Assembly: GCA_029266425.1 (NCBI GenBank)
Contig: JAQSWY010000042.1
Location: forward strand, 1 to 64,000
DNA from: Xanthobacteraceae bacterium
Lineage (GTDB): Bacteria; Pseudomonadota; Alphaproteobacteria; Rhizobiales; Xanthobacteraceae
Direction: 5' to 3'
DNA: 64,000 nt
Part shown: piece by piece, positions 26,390-34,567 of the stretch
How positions within the stretch are numbered: the first letter of the stretch is position 1
How the letters are laid out: every line of letters starts with the position of its first letter
Position numbers and translations under genes: made by a program
The notes under the pieces: generated by a model
Seen by the model: the letters and a program-made list of their open reading frames with translations, nothing else
Databases searched by the model: none
What the model was told of the DNA's origin: nothing

Positions 26390-27193
26390 TCACGCTGCGG
26401 CCTCCCGCGTCTTCTTCGCGCGCTCGGGGCGAAGCTCGTTCCAGATGTGCTCGCGCAACTCGGTGAAGCGGCGATCGGCGCGGATGGCATCGACGTCGCG
26501 CGGCCAGCCGAACGGCATGTCGAGGATTTCGCTGATGCGGCCGGGGCGGGCGCTCATCACCGCGATGCGGTCGCCGAGGATGATCGCCTCGTCGATCGAA
26601 TGGGTGATGAAGACCATGGTCTTGCGCTCGTCGGGGCGGTCCATCAGAGCGAGCAGCTCTTCCTGGAGCACTTCGCGGGTCTGCGCGTCGAGCGCCGCGA
26701 AGGGCTCGTCCATCAGCAGCACCGAGGGGTTCATGGCGAGCGCGCGCACCAGGCCGACGCGCTGCTGCATGCCGCCGGAGAGCTGGTAGGGGTAGTGTCT
26801 GTCGAAGCCTACGAGGCCGGCGAGTTCGAGATAGTGGCTGACCCTTTCCTTGATGATCGCCGCCGGCGTGTGGGCCATGGCGAGGCCGAAGGCGGCATTG
26901 TCCCACACCGTCTTCCACGGCAGCAGCCCGAAATGCTGGAACACCGTGGCGACGCCGTCGGGCGGGCCGTCGATCGGCTTGCCGTGGACGAGGAGGCGGC
27001 CGTCGCTGATATCGGTCAGGCCGGCGATGCAGCGCAGGAAGGTAGTCTTGCCGCAGCCCGAGGGGCCGACGATGCACAGTATCTCCTGCCGCTTCACCTC
27101 GAGGTTGAGGCGGCGGAAGGCGACGACGGTGCCGTCGACGAACAGCTTGCTGGCATTGTCCGCCTGGATGGCGACATCAGTCGATTGATTCAT
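26390..27193 (-). CDS. ABC transporter ATP-binding protein, SsuB/TauB type
   Basis: This 267-residue ATPase has Walker A GPSGCGKTT, Q-loop VFQHFGLLPW, signature LSGGMQQR, Walker B VLLMDEP and switch FITHSIDEA. It is the first gene of the minus-strand operon ATPase, permease, receptor, creatinase-like, alpha/beta hydrolase and probably amidohydrolase. GGAGGGAACGCC lies just upstream of the ATG. A LacI-type operator at 27232-27245 stands 38 bases before the start. Confidence 0.93.
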   Translation of the reverse strand: MNQSTDVAIQADNASKLFVDGTVVAFRRLNLEVKRQEILCIVGPSGCGKTTFLRCIAGLTDISDGRLLVHGKPIDGPPDGVATVFQHFGLLPWKTVWDNAAFGLAMAHTPAAIIKERVSHYLELAGLVGFDRHYPYQLSGGMQQRVGLVRALAMNPSVLLMDEPFAALDAQTREVLQEELLALMDRPDERKTMVFITHSIDEAIILGDRIAVMSARPGRISEILDMPFGWPRDVDAIRADRRFTELREHIWNELRPERAKKTREAAA

Positions 27194-27231
27194 TTGGCGT
27201 TCCCTCCACAGCGGCCTTGGCGGCCGTCTTG

Positions 27232-27245
27232 TGCGAACGTTTGCA
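27232..27245. promoter_or_regulatory. LacI-type operator D
   Basis: TGCGAACGTTTGCA is the exact reverse complement of operator E. It is on the side of the divergent region next to the ABC-transporter operon. Confidence 0.8.
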
Positions 27246-27332
27246 TGGTTGAGGAGCTTGGCGTTCTCGTCAACTGAAAAATGCGCTGGGGTGCGCTGTC
27301 AGGCGGCTTTCGACCAGACGTGCGAAGTTTCT

Positions 27333-27346
27333 TGCAAACGTTCGCA
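27333..27346. promoter_or_regulatory. LacI-type operator E
   Basis: TGCAAACGTTCGCA lies 49 bases before the molybdenum hydroxylase ATG. Its centre is 101 bases from that of operator D. The pair could allow looping by a tetrameric or dimeric LacI protein. Confidence 0.8.
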
Positions 27347-27395
27347 TGGCGTTGATAGGCTCGCGCTATCAGCCACCGGCAACGAAGATCGCAGC

Positions 27396-29747
27396 ATGCT
27401 CGACAAGAGCTGGAAGGACGCAGGCCTGAAGCATGGCGGGTCGCCAGACGACGACCGGCTGGTCCGCGGCGCCGGCTGCTTCAGCGACGATCTGGTGCTG
27501 CCCGGCCGGCTCCATGCCTGTTTCGTGCGCTCGCCGCATGCCCATGCGCGCATTCTTGCCGTCGATGCCGAGGCAGCGCGGGGTCTCGACGGGGTCGTCG
27601 CCATTCTCACCGCCGCCGACTTGGAGACTTTGCGGATCGGCAATGTCTCGGTGCCGCAGATCATCACCGGGCGCGGTGGGGCGAAGCTCATCGTGCCTTT
27701 TCGTCCGGCACTGGCCACCGACCGAGTGATGCATGTCGGCCAGCCGGTGGCATTGGTGCTCGCTACCAGCCTGCGCGCGGCGGAGGAGGGGGCGCTCGCG
27801 GTGGAGGCCGAATACGATCCGCTGCCAGCCGTCGCCGACGCGCTGGCCGCGCTCGCGCCAGACGCGCCGCAGCTCTGGCCGGAGGCGCCCGGCAATCTTG
27901 CCGTCGACTACATAGCGCCTTCCGCCGATCCCGCACTGGCGCAGCAGGTCGAGGAGGCCTTCGCGCAGGCCGCCCACTGGGTACGCATCGAACTCGTCCA
28001 CCAGCGCGTTGCCCACGCGCCGATCGAGCCGCGCACGGTCACCGCGCTGTTCGAGCCCATGGGCGAAACCTATGTGCTCCATGCCGGATCGCAGGGCGCC
28101 GGGACGCTCAGCGCCCAGCTCGCCGCCGTGCTCGGCGTTGCCCCGGCGAAAATCCGGGTCGAGACGCACGATGTCGGCGGCAGCTTCGGCATGAAGACCC
28201 ACGGTTATCCCGAATATGCCGCGTTGCTGGCTGCTGCGCGGCTGTCAGGCAGGCCGGTGCATTGGGTCTCGACGCGCTCGGAAGCCTTCATGAGCGACAA
28301 TCAAGGCCGCGACCATCGTAGCACCGCCGAACTGGCGCTCACGGCGGACGGCCGCTTCCTCGCCTTACGCACCGAGAGCATCGTCGCGCTCGGCGCCTTC
28401 GTCAGCGCGTCCGGTGCGCACATCGCCTGCAACAATTTCACCCGCTGCCTGCCGGGCATGTACGCCATCCCGCTGGTCTCGGCCGCGGTGAAGTGCGTCT
28501 TCACCAACACGCTTCCGACCGGTCCCTATCGCGGCGCCGGCCGACCGGAGGCCAATTATCTTCTGGAGCGGCTGGTCGATGCCGCAGCGGCCGAAAGCGG
28601 CATCGATCCGGTCGCGCTCAGGCGGCGCAATCTCATCGCTGCCGATCAGATGCCGGTGAAGACCGTGGTCGGAAATGTCTATGACAGCGGCGAGTTCGAA
28701 GCCGTGCTCGATAAGGCGCTCGCGGCCAGCGATTATCGCGACTTTCCCGCCCGGCGTGCGGCGGCGCGCGAGCGGGGGCGGCTGCGCGGCATCGGCATCT
28801 CGTGCTTCCTCGAACACGCCGGCGGCAGTCCGGTCGAGGGCGCGGTGTTCGAATTCGCAGAGCCTGGTGTGCTCACGGTCCGGCTCGGCGTCCATGCCAG
28901 CGGGCAGCAGCATGGAAGCGTGTTCGCCCGGCTCGCCGCCGCGCGGCTCGGACTGCCGCAGGAGGTCGTCCGCGTCTCTTCCGGTCGTTCCGACATCAGC
29001 ATTCGCGGCGGGCCGACCGTCGCGTCGCGCAGCGCCATGGCGGCGGGCACCGCGATCGTGCGCGCGACGGATGAGCTCATCGCCAAGGCGCGGCGGCTCG
29101 GCGCGCTGGCACTTGATGTACGGGAGGACGATGTCGTCTGGCAGGAGGGGCATCTCCTCGCCGCCGGCACCGATCGCAACCTCGATCTGTTCGACTTCGC
29201 CGAAGACGCACGAGCGCGCGCATCCCGCGGCGAATGGCCGGAGAGCCTCGATGTCCGGGTGGAGGTCGAAGTCCCGCAATCCTTTCCGAACGGTTGCCAC
29301 ATCGCCGAGGTCGAGATCGATCCCGAGACCGGTCATGTCAGGATCGTGGACTATACCGCGGTCGATGATTGCGGCGTGGTGCTCGATGCCCATCTCGCCG
29401 AGGGGCAAGTGATCGGCGGGCTTGCGCAGGGGCTCGGCCAGGCGCTGCTGGAACGCTTCGTCTATGACGAGAACGGGCAGATCGTCACCGGCTCCTTCAT
29501 GGACTACGCCATGCCGCGGGCGAGCAACATGCCGGCCATCCGCTCCTCCTTCCATCCTGTGGCCTGCCGCACCAATCCGCTCGGCGTGAAGGGCGTCGGC
29601 GAGGCCGGCACCACGGCGGCGATCGCAGCGATCATGAACGCCATTGCCGATGCGATACCCGGCGGGCGCGGGCGGGAGCTGCAGATGCCGGCTACGCCGG
29701 AGAAAGTCTGGCGGGCGTGTCGCGGCGAGCCCGACCCTTCGCCTTGA
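27396..29747 (+). CDS. Molybdenum hydroxylase large subunit (CoxL/XdhB-like)
   Basis: This 783-residue xanthine-dehydrogenase-family subunit binds the molybdopterin cytosine dinucleotide cofactor and hydroxylates carbon using water oxygen. VRGAGCFSDDLVLPGRLHACFVRS begins the ferredoxin-like domain. The active-site loop TGPYRGAGRPEANY is of form II rather than the AYXCSFR form I of true CO dehydrogenase, and GVKGVGEAGTTAAI carries the catalytic Glu. No FAD or 2Fe-2S subunit genes adjoin it. The 3' end overlaps the convergent LacI gene by 56 bases. Hydroxylation of an aromatic or N-heterocyclic ring is the likely role. Confidence 0.92.
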   Translation: MLDKSWKDAGLKHGGSPDDDRLVRGAGCFSDDLVLPGRLHACFVRSPHAHARILAVDAEAARGLDGVVAILTAADLETLRIGNVSVPQIITGRGGAKLIVPFRPALATDRVMHVGQPVALVLATSLRAAEEGALAVEAEYDPLPAVADALAALAPDAPQLWPEAPGNLAVDYIAPSADPALAQQVEEAFAQAAHWVRIELVHQRVAHAPIEPRTVTALFEPMGETYVLHAGSQGAGTLSAQLAAVLGVAPAKIRVETHDVGGSFGMKTHGYPEYAALLAAARLSGRPVHWVSTRSEAFMSDNQGRDHRSTAELALTADGRFLALRTESIVALGAFVSASGAHIACNNFTRCLPGMYAIPLVSAAVKCVFTNTLPTGPYRGAGRPEANYLLERLVDAAAAESGIDPVALRRRNLIAADQMPVKTVVGNVYDSGEFEAVLDKALAASDYRDFPARRAAARERGRLRGIGISCFLEHAGGSPVEGAVFEFAEPGVLTVRLGVHASGQQHGSVFARLAAARLGLPQEVVRVSSGRSDISIRGGPTVASRSAMAAGTAIVRATDELIAKARRLGALALDVREDDVVWQEGHLLAAGTDRNLDLFDFAEDARARASRGEWPESLDVRVEVEVPQSFPNGCHIAEVEIDPETGHVRIVDYTAVDDCGVVLDAHLAEGQVIGGLAQGLGQALLERFVYDENGQIVTGSFMDYAMPRASNMPAIRSSFHPVACRTNPLGVKGVGEAGTTAAIAAIMNAIADAIPGGRGRELQMPATPEKVWRACRGEPDPSP

Positions 29748-30771
29748 CAGTGACCGCCTGCGTCGAGCCGCGCTCGATCATCTCGACCGGCAGCACCAGA
29801 TGCCGCGCCACCCGCTCGCCGGGCTGGCTCGACAGCGCCTCCAGCAGCAGTTCGGCGGCGGCATGGCCGGCCTTGTACTGGGCCACGCGGATGGTGGTCA
29901 GCGGCGGCAGCAGCCGGTCGGCCAGCGGCATGTCGTTATAGCCGGTCACCGAGACGTTCTCGGGGCAGGCAAGGCCATGGCGGCGCAGAGCCGAGATCGC
30001 GCCGATGGCGATCAGGTCGTTGGCGCAGACGATTGCGGTGAAGGCGATGTCGCGCGCCAGCAATTCCTCGGCACAGCGCTCGCCCGCGCTCTCATTGAAG
30101 CTGTCGGCCACGGTGACGAGGTTCGCATCGCGCTCCAGCCCGAGCGCGGCGCGGCCTTCCTCGAACGCCAGATAGCGGTCGCGGCCGGTGGAGAGGTCCT
30201 GCGGCCCGGCGATGCAGGCGATCTGCCGATGGCCGAGTCCGACGAGGTGGTTGAGGATGCGCGAGGTGCCGTCGCGCTCGTCATGCACCACCGAGGCCGT
30301 GCCGGGGTCGTCGACCCGGCGATTGACGGTGACGATCGGCATGCCCTCCGCCGCCAGCCGCTCCACCACGGTGTCGCGCGCCTTGACGCTCGCCAGCAGC
30401 AGCCCCTCGACGCCGCGCGCGCGCATGATGTCGATGATCTCTTCCTCGCGCTGCGGGCTGCCGTCGGTGTTGCCGAGGATGGCGACATAGTTCTGCTGGG
30501 CGAGCGCGTCCTCCGCACCGCGTATGATCGGCGGGAACACCGGATTGGTGATGTCCGGCACGATGATGCCGATCGTCCGGCTGCGATTGGTCTTCAGCGA
30601 ATAGGCCGCGGCGTTCGGCCGATAGGCGAGCTGCTCGCTCAGCTTGAGGATGTGGCTGACGACTTCCGGGGTGATGAGATGGCGTGTCTTGGGATCGAGC
30701 GCCCGGGAGACGGTTGACACATGCACCCCGGCCGCTGCGGCGACGTCGCGCAACGTGACGCGCTTCTTCAT
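29692..30771 (-). CDS. LacI-family transcriptional regulator
   Basis: This 359-residue repressor has an N-terminal helix-turn-helix (VTLRDVAAAAGVHVSTVSRAL, residues 5-25) with hinge helix, then a periplasmic-binding-protein-like sensor (TIGIIVPDITNPVFPPIIRGAED, VSVTGYNDMPLADRLLPPLTT). It is the only LacI protein in the window. The operators at 15362, 17579, 17648, 27232, 27333 and a related site next to its own start all share the GCAA-N4-TTGC form this family reads, so I infer that it controls the 15.4-30.8 kb island. The inducer is unknown. Confidence 0.93.
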   Translation of the reverse strand: MKKRVTLRDVAAAAGVHVSTVSRALDPKTRHLITPEVVSHILKLSEQLAYRPNAAAYSLKTNRSRTIGIIVPDITNPVFPPIIRGAEDALAQQNYVAILGNTDGSPQREEEIIDIMRARGVEGLLLASVKARDTVVERLAAEGMPIVTVNRRVDDPGTASVVHDERDGTSRILNHLVGLGHRQIACIAGPQDLSTGRDRYLAFEEGRAALGLERDANLVTVADSFNESAGERCAEELLARDIAFTAIVCANDLIAIGAISALRRHGLACPENVSVTGYNDMPLADRLLPPLTTIRVAQYKAGHAAAELLLEALSSQPGERVARHLVLPVEMIERGSTQAVTVKAKGRARRDTPARLSPA

Positions 30772-30812
30772 TCATCGACTCCGCTATCACTGCGGAGCAT
30801 CATAATGTTTCA

Positions 30813-30825
30813 TGCAAACGTTGCA
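30813..30825. promoter_or_regulatory. LacI-type operator F (autoregulation)
   Basis: TGCAA-ACG-TTGCA is a perfect 5-base dyad with an odd centre, one base shorter than operators D and E. It lies 41 bases upstream of the lacI-type start, where autorepression would act. Confidence 0.6.
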
Positions 30826-30849
30826 CAGCGGCAAAAGGCGCGATCCGTC

Positions 30850-31296
30850 ATGCAGCGAGCACACTTTGCGGCCAAGCCACGCTTGAGCACGGCTCAAGCA
30901 AAGCCATGGCTCGGCTCAAGCATTGCCATGGCTTTTGCTCTGCTAATGCCGGCAGCCTTCGCGCAGGAGGCGCGGCCTCCCGTCAACGCCGTTCCGGTCG
31001 GCACCATGGATCAGCTCGGCAAGGCGCTGTTCGCCTGCTGGGCGCCGCCGCCCGGGACGGAAGGATCGGAGATCACGTTCAAGTTCGGCCTGACCGCGAA
31101 GGGCGAGCTGCGCGGCAAGCCGCTCGCCACCTATTCGGTGCTCAAGGGCTCCGAGGAGAGGCAGCGCGCCTTTGTCGAGGCCGCGCTCCTCGCCCTGAGC
31201 CGCTGCACGCCGGTGCGCATGACCGAACAGTTCGCCCGGGTCGCGGCCTCGCGCGTGCTGATCCTGCGCTTCGCCTCCGGCGAACGCCGTACCTAG
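30850..31296 (+). CDS. Exported protein with TonB/TolA C-terminal-like domain
   Basis: This protein of about 148 residues has a long N-terminal signal-like region (core IAMAFALLMPAAFAQE). The C-terminal part, ITFKFGLTAKGELRGKPLAT through ALLALSRCTPVRM and ILRFAS, resembles the TonB/TolA C-terminal fold. I do not assign a function. The start is uncertain: ATG 30850 or ATG 30928 (which leaves a very short signal). A 22-base tandem repeat at 30890-30933 lies in the N-terminal part. Its stop codon overlaps that of the convergent molybdenum enzyme gene (CTAG, 31293-31296). Confidence 0.65.
   Translation: MQRAHFAAKPRLSTAQAKPWLGSSIAMAFALLMPAAFAQEARPPVNAVPVGTMDQLGKALFACWAPPPGTEGSEITFKFGLTAKGELRGKPLATYSVLKGSEERQRAFVEAALLALSRCTPVRMTEQFARVAASRVLILRFASGERRT
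30890..30933. repeat. 22-base tandem direct repeat
   Basis: Two consecutive units, CGGCTCAAGCA followed by AAGCCATGGCT, then CGGCTCAAGCA followed by TTGCCATGGCT, differ at two of 22 positions. The unit is not a multiple of three, so the two copies are read in different frames within the exported-protein gene. Confidence 0.85.
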
Positions 31297-33587
31297 ATCA
31301 GCTTCTCCAGCGTGATCGGCAGATCGCGTATGCGCTTGCCGGTGGCGTGGAACACGGCATTGGCGATCGCCGGTGCGACGCCGACAATGCCGAGCTCGCC
31401 GACGCCCTTGCCGCCGAGCACCGAGGCGTGCGGATCCGGCACGCCCACCGAGGTCACTTGGAGGTCCGGCACGTCGGCATTGGTGGGGATGAGGTAGTCG
31501 CCGAGATTGTCGTTCATCAGCCGGGCATGGCGCGGATCGACCAGGCCTTCCTCCAGCAGCGCCATGCCGATGCCCATGATGATGCCGCCCTTCCACTGGC
31601 TCTCGGCGAGGCGGGGATTGTAGAGCCGCCCCGAATCCAGCGCCGAGACCATGCGCGCGACCCGCACCGTGCCGAAATCCTCGTCGACCCGCACCTCGAC
31701 GAAATGGACGCACCAGCTGTGCATCGAATAATCGCCGTCGGTCGGCGCCCGCATCGTCGAGATGGTGGTGTGGTTGCGGTGGCGGTCCTCCGCCTTGAGC
31801 CCGTTCTCGGCGAGCGTGTCGCGCAGGCTCTCGATCTTGTCACGGCCGAGCCGACGCAGCAGATCGGCGAGCGGGAGGCGCAGGCCATCGCCGCGCGGCG
31901 CGGCGATCTCGCCATTCTCGATGGCGAGCGTGTTGGCGCCGAGGTCGCGGAAGGGCGAGGCCGGGTCGTTGAGCGCGAGCCCGATCAGTTCGTCGCGCGC
32001 GGCAAGCGCCGCCTTGTGCACGGCGCCGGTCATCAGCCCGGCGAGCTGCGAGCCGCCGGCGACCGGGGCGCCGGGCAATTCGGAATCGCCGAGCCGCACC
32101 GCGACGTCGCCGATCGGCACGCCGAGCGCCTCGGCGGCGGTCTGCGCCAATATGGTGTAGGTGCCCTGGCCCATGTCGATGGCGCTGCTCACGACCTCGA
32201 CGCTGCCGTCGGCGAGGATGCGCACCATGGCCTCCCCTGCGGTGCGGCGCACCGGATAGGTGCCGGCGGCGACACCCCAACCGATGAGCTGGCGGCCCTC
32301 GCGCATGGAGCGCGGCGCATGCGAGCGCTTCGCCCAGCCGAACGCCTCGCCCGCTGCCGCATAGGCTTCGCGCAATGGCCGGGTCGACCAGGGCTTGCCG
32401 GCTTCCTGATCCTGTTCGGCGTAATTCAGCAGGCGGATCTCCACCGGGTCCTTGCCGACCGCGTAAGCGAGCTCGTCGATCGCGCATTCGATGCCGAAGG
32501 CGCTCGGATTCTCGCCGGGCGCGCGCAGGGCCCCGGGTGTCACGGTGTTCGCGGGCACGGCGTTCTGCCGCGAGCTGAAGTTCGGCGTCGCATACATGAT
32601 CGAGGTGACGACGCTGAGCGGCTCGACCCACATGCCGTCCACCGAGGTCTCATTCGCACCGCGCTGGAGAATGGAGGTCAGCTTGCCCTCGCGCGTGGCG
32701 CCGAGGGAGAGGGTCTGCCGGGTCTCCGCCCGCCCGCCGATGAGGGCGAAGGTCTGCGGCCGGGTCAGCGCCAGCTTGACGGGTCGGTCCAGCATTTTCG
32801 CCGCCATGGTGGCGATCGCGGCATAGGGCAGCACCAGCGCCTTGGAGCCGAAGCCACCGCCGATGAAGGGCGAGATCATCCGCACCTTCTCGAAGGGGAT
32901 TCCGTACCACTCGGCATAGGTGCGGGACATGCCGTAGACCCACTGGCTCGGCTCCCAGACGGTGAGCCCATCGCCCTCCCAGCGGGCGACGATGCCGTGC
33001 GGCTCGATGGTGGTGTGGAATTCGCGCGGCGTCGTGTAGGTCGCCTCGATCTTCACCGGCGCCGCGTCATAGGCCTCGGCCGCATCACCCCATTCGACGG
33101 TGCGGGGCGGGAGCTCCGTGCCCTCGCCGGCGGCGGCATCATCGATCCCGTAGATCGCCGGCGCCTGCTCATAGGAGATGTCGAGCAGCGCGGCAGCCGC
33201 GGTCGCCTGCTCGAAGGTCTCGGCGACGACGGCGGCGATCTGCTGGCCCACGAAAGTCACGTCGCGGACCAGCGCGCGGTACGGCCCCTCGGGGCCGGGC
33301 GTGCCGAGCCAGGTCGAGGGGGAGTTGAGCTCCAGCTGGTTGTCGGCCGTCAGGACGAGGAGGACGCCGGGCGCAGCTTCCGCCGCAGTGGTGTCGATGC
33401 TTGCAACGCGGCCAGACGCGATGGCGCTGCCGACGAGCACGGCGTGACAGAGATTCTCCGGATGGTTCTCGACCGCATAGGTTGCCTCACCGCGGATCTT
33501 GGCTTCGCCGTCGATCCGCACCAGCCGGCCGCCGAGGCCGCCGTCCGATGCATCGCCATGCTTGGAGCGGAACTGGTGAACGCTCAT
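31293..33587 (-). CDS. paoC: Aldehyde oxidoreductase molybdenum-binding subunit (PaoC-like)
   Basis: This 764-residue xanthine-dehydrogenase-family subunit contains GGFGSKALVLPYAAIATMAAK (molybdopterin contact), RAPGENPSAFGIECAIDELAY (active-site loop) and GKGVGELGIVGVAPAIANAV with the catalytic Glu. It completes a three-subunit enzyme with the FAD subunit (4-base overlap, 33584-33587) and the 2Fe-2S subunit. PaoABC enzymes oxidise aromatic aldehydes to acids. Whether this one serves the upstream catabolic island is possible but not shown; no LacI-type site was seen at this operon. Confidence 0.92.
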   Translation of the reverse strand: MSVHQFRSKHGDASDGGLGGRLVRIDGEAKIRGEATYAVENHPENLCHAVLVGSAIASGRVASIDTTAAEAAPGVLLVLTADNQLELNSPSTWLGTPGPEGPYRALVRDVTFVGQQIAAVVAETFEQATAAAALLDISYEQAPAIYGIDDAAAGEGTELPPRTVEWGDAAEAYDAAPVKIEATYTTPREFHTTIEPHGIVARWEGDGLTVWEPSQWVYGMSRTYAEWYGIPFEKVRMISPFIGGGFGSKALVLPYAAIATMAAKMLDRPVKLALTRPQTFALIGGRAETRQTLSLGATREGKLTSILQRGANETSVDGMWVEPLSVVTSIMYATPNFSSRQNAVPANTVTPGALRAPGENPSAFGIECAIDELAYAVGKDPVEIRLLNYAEQDQEAGKPWSTRPLREAYAAAGEAFGWAKRSHAPRSMREGRQLIGWGVAAGTYPVRRTAGEAMVRILADGSVEVVSSAIDMGQGTYTILAQTAAEALGVPIGDVAVRLGDSELPGAPVAGGSQLAGLMTGAVHKAALAARDELIGLALNDPASPFRDLGANTLAIENGEIAAPRGDGLRLPLADLLRRLGRDKIESLRDTLAENGLKAEDRHRNHTTISTMRAPTDGDYSMHSWCVHFVEVRVDEDFGTVRVARMVSALDSGRLYNPRLAESQWKGGIIMGIGMALLEEGLVDPRHARLMNDNLGDYLIPTNADVPDLQVTSVGVPDPHASVLGGKGVGELGIVGVAPAIANAVFHATGKRIRDLPITLEKLI

Positions 33588-34567
33588 GCCAGGCCTCCGA
33601 GGGTCAGGATGGCGCGCGCGACGACGCGCGGCGCGAGATCGATCTTGTAGGCATTGTCGCCGTGGGGAACCGCGCCCTCGACGGCGAGCCGGCTCGCCTC
33701 ATTGACGACGGTTTCCTCCAGCGGCTGGCCGCGCAGCGCATCCTCCACGGCGCGGGCACGCCAGGGCCGGGTGGCGACGCCGCCGAGCGCGACCCGCAGG
33801 TCGCGGATGGTGCGGCCGTCCGGTTCCAGCTCGAGGCCGACGGCGGCGCTCGCCGCGGCGAACTCGTAGGACTGGCGGTCGCGCACCTTGAGATAGGTCG
33901 AGCGCCGCCCCGCGGGCGTCGCCGGGATGCAGACGGCGGTGATCAGCTCGCCCGGCTCCAGCACTGTCTCGCACGCCGGCGTGTCGCCCGGCAGCCGAAA
34001 GAACTCCCCGATCGGGATGCGCCGGTCGCCGGCATGGACATCCGCATCGAGCGCGGTGAGCGCCACGGCGAGATCGCCGGGATAGGTGGCGATGCAGGCC
34101 TCGCTGGTGCCGAGCACCGCATGATTGCGGGTGACGCCGCCGAGCGCGGCGCAGCCCGAGCCGGGGCTGCGCTTGTTGCAGGCCGGAAAGGCGGCGGGAT
34201 TGCGGAAATAGGCGCAGCGGGTGCGCTGCATCAGATTGCCGCCGATCGTCGCCATGTTGCGGATCTGCGGGGACGCGGCGAGCGCGAGTGATTCCGCGAT
34301 CGTCGGGAACTGCACCCGTATGGCGGCATGGTCGGCGACATGGCTCATCTTCGCCAGCGCGCCGATATAGGCGCCGCTGGCATCGACGCGGATGGCGTTG
34401 AGCCCGGTGAGCCGGGTGATGTCGATCACGGTCTCGGGTTCGCTGACGCCGCATTTGGCGAGATCGATGAGCGTGGTGCCGCCGGCGAGCAGCGCATGCG
34501 CGGGCAGGGCGGCCTGGGCCTTGGCCTCCTCGATCGAGGAGGCGCGGGTGTAGGAGAAGTTCCTCAT
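33584..34567 (-). CDS. paoB: Aldehyde oxidoreductase FAD-binding subunit (PaoB-like)
   Basis: This 327-residue subunit binds FAD: AGGTTLIDLAKCGV is the first FAD motif and ATIGGNLMQRTRC the second. The Cys118, Cys130 and Cys139 segment (RCAYFRNPAAFPACNKRSPG, then CAALGG) plus Cys158 matches the extra 4Fe-4S insertion that distinguishes PaoB/YagS from xanthine dehydrogenase FAD subunits. The ATG overlaps the stop of the 2Fe-2S subunit by four bases, and its own stop overlaps the molybdenum subunit start in the same way. Confidence 0.92.
   Translation of the reverse strand: MRNFSYTRASSIEEAKAQAALPAHALLAGGTTLIDLAKCGVSEPETVIDITRLTGLNAIRVDASGAYIGALAKMSHVADHAAIRVQFPTIAESLALAASPQIRNMATIGGNLMQRTRCAYFRNPAAFPACNKRSPGSGCAALGGVTRNHAVLGTSEACIATYPGDLAVALTALDADVHAGDRRIPIGEFFRLPGDTPACETVLEPGELITAVCIPATPAGRRSTYLKVRDRQSYEFAAASAAVGLELEPDGRTIRDLRVALGGVATRPWRARAVEDALRGQPLEETVVNEASRLAVEGAVPHGDNAYKIDLAPRVVARAILTLGGLA

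Noticed and set aside
24330-26789. An 819-codon open frame on the plus strand opposite the ABC importer genes
   Set aside because: It has no recognisable domain and mirrors three well-supported genes; composition is that of an antisense artefact.
27396-29747. True CO dehydrogenase large subunit
   Set aside because: The active-site loop reads PYRGAGR, not the AYXCSFR of form I CO dehydrogenase, and coxMS genes are absent.
30906-33650. A 914-codon open frame on the plus strand opposite the PaoC gene
   Set aside because: It is antisense to a gene with clear family motifs and is rich in Arg/Gly/His/Asp, typical of high-GC shadow frames.
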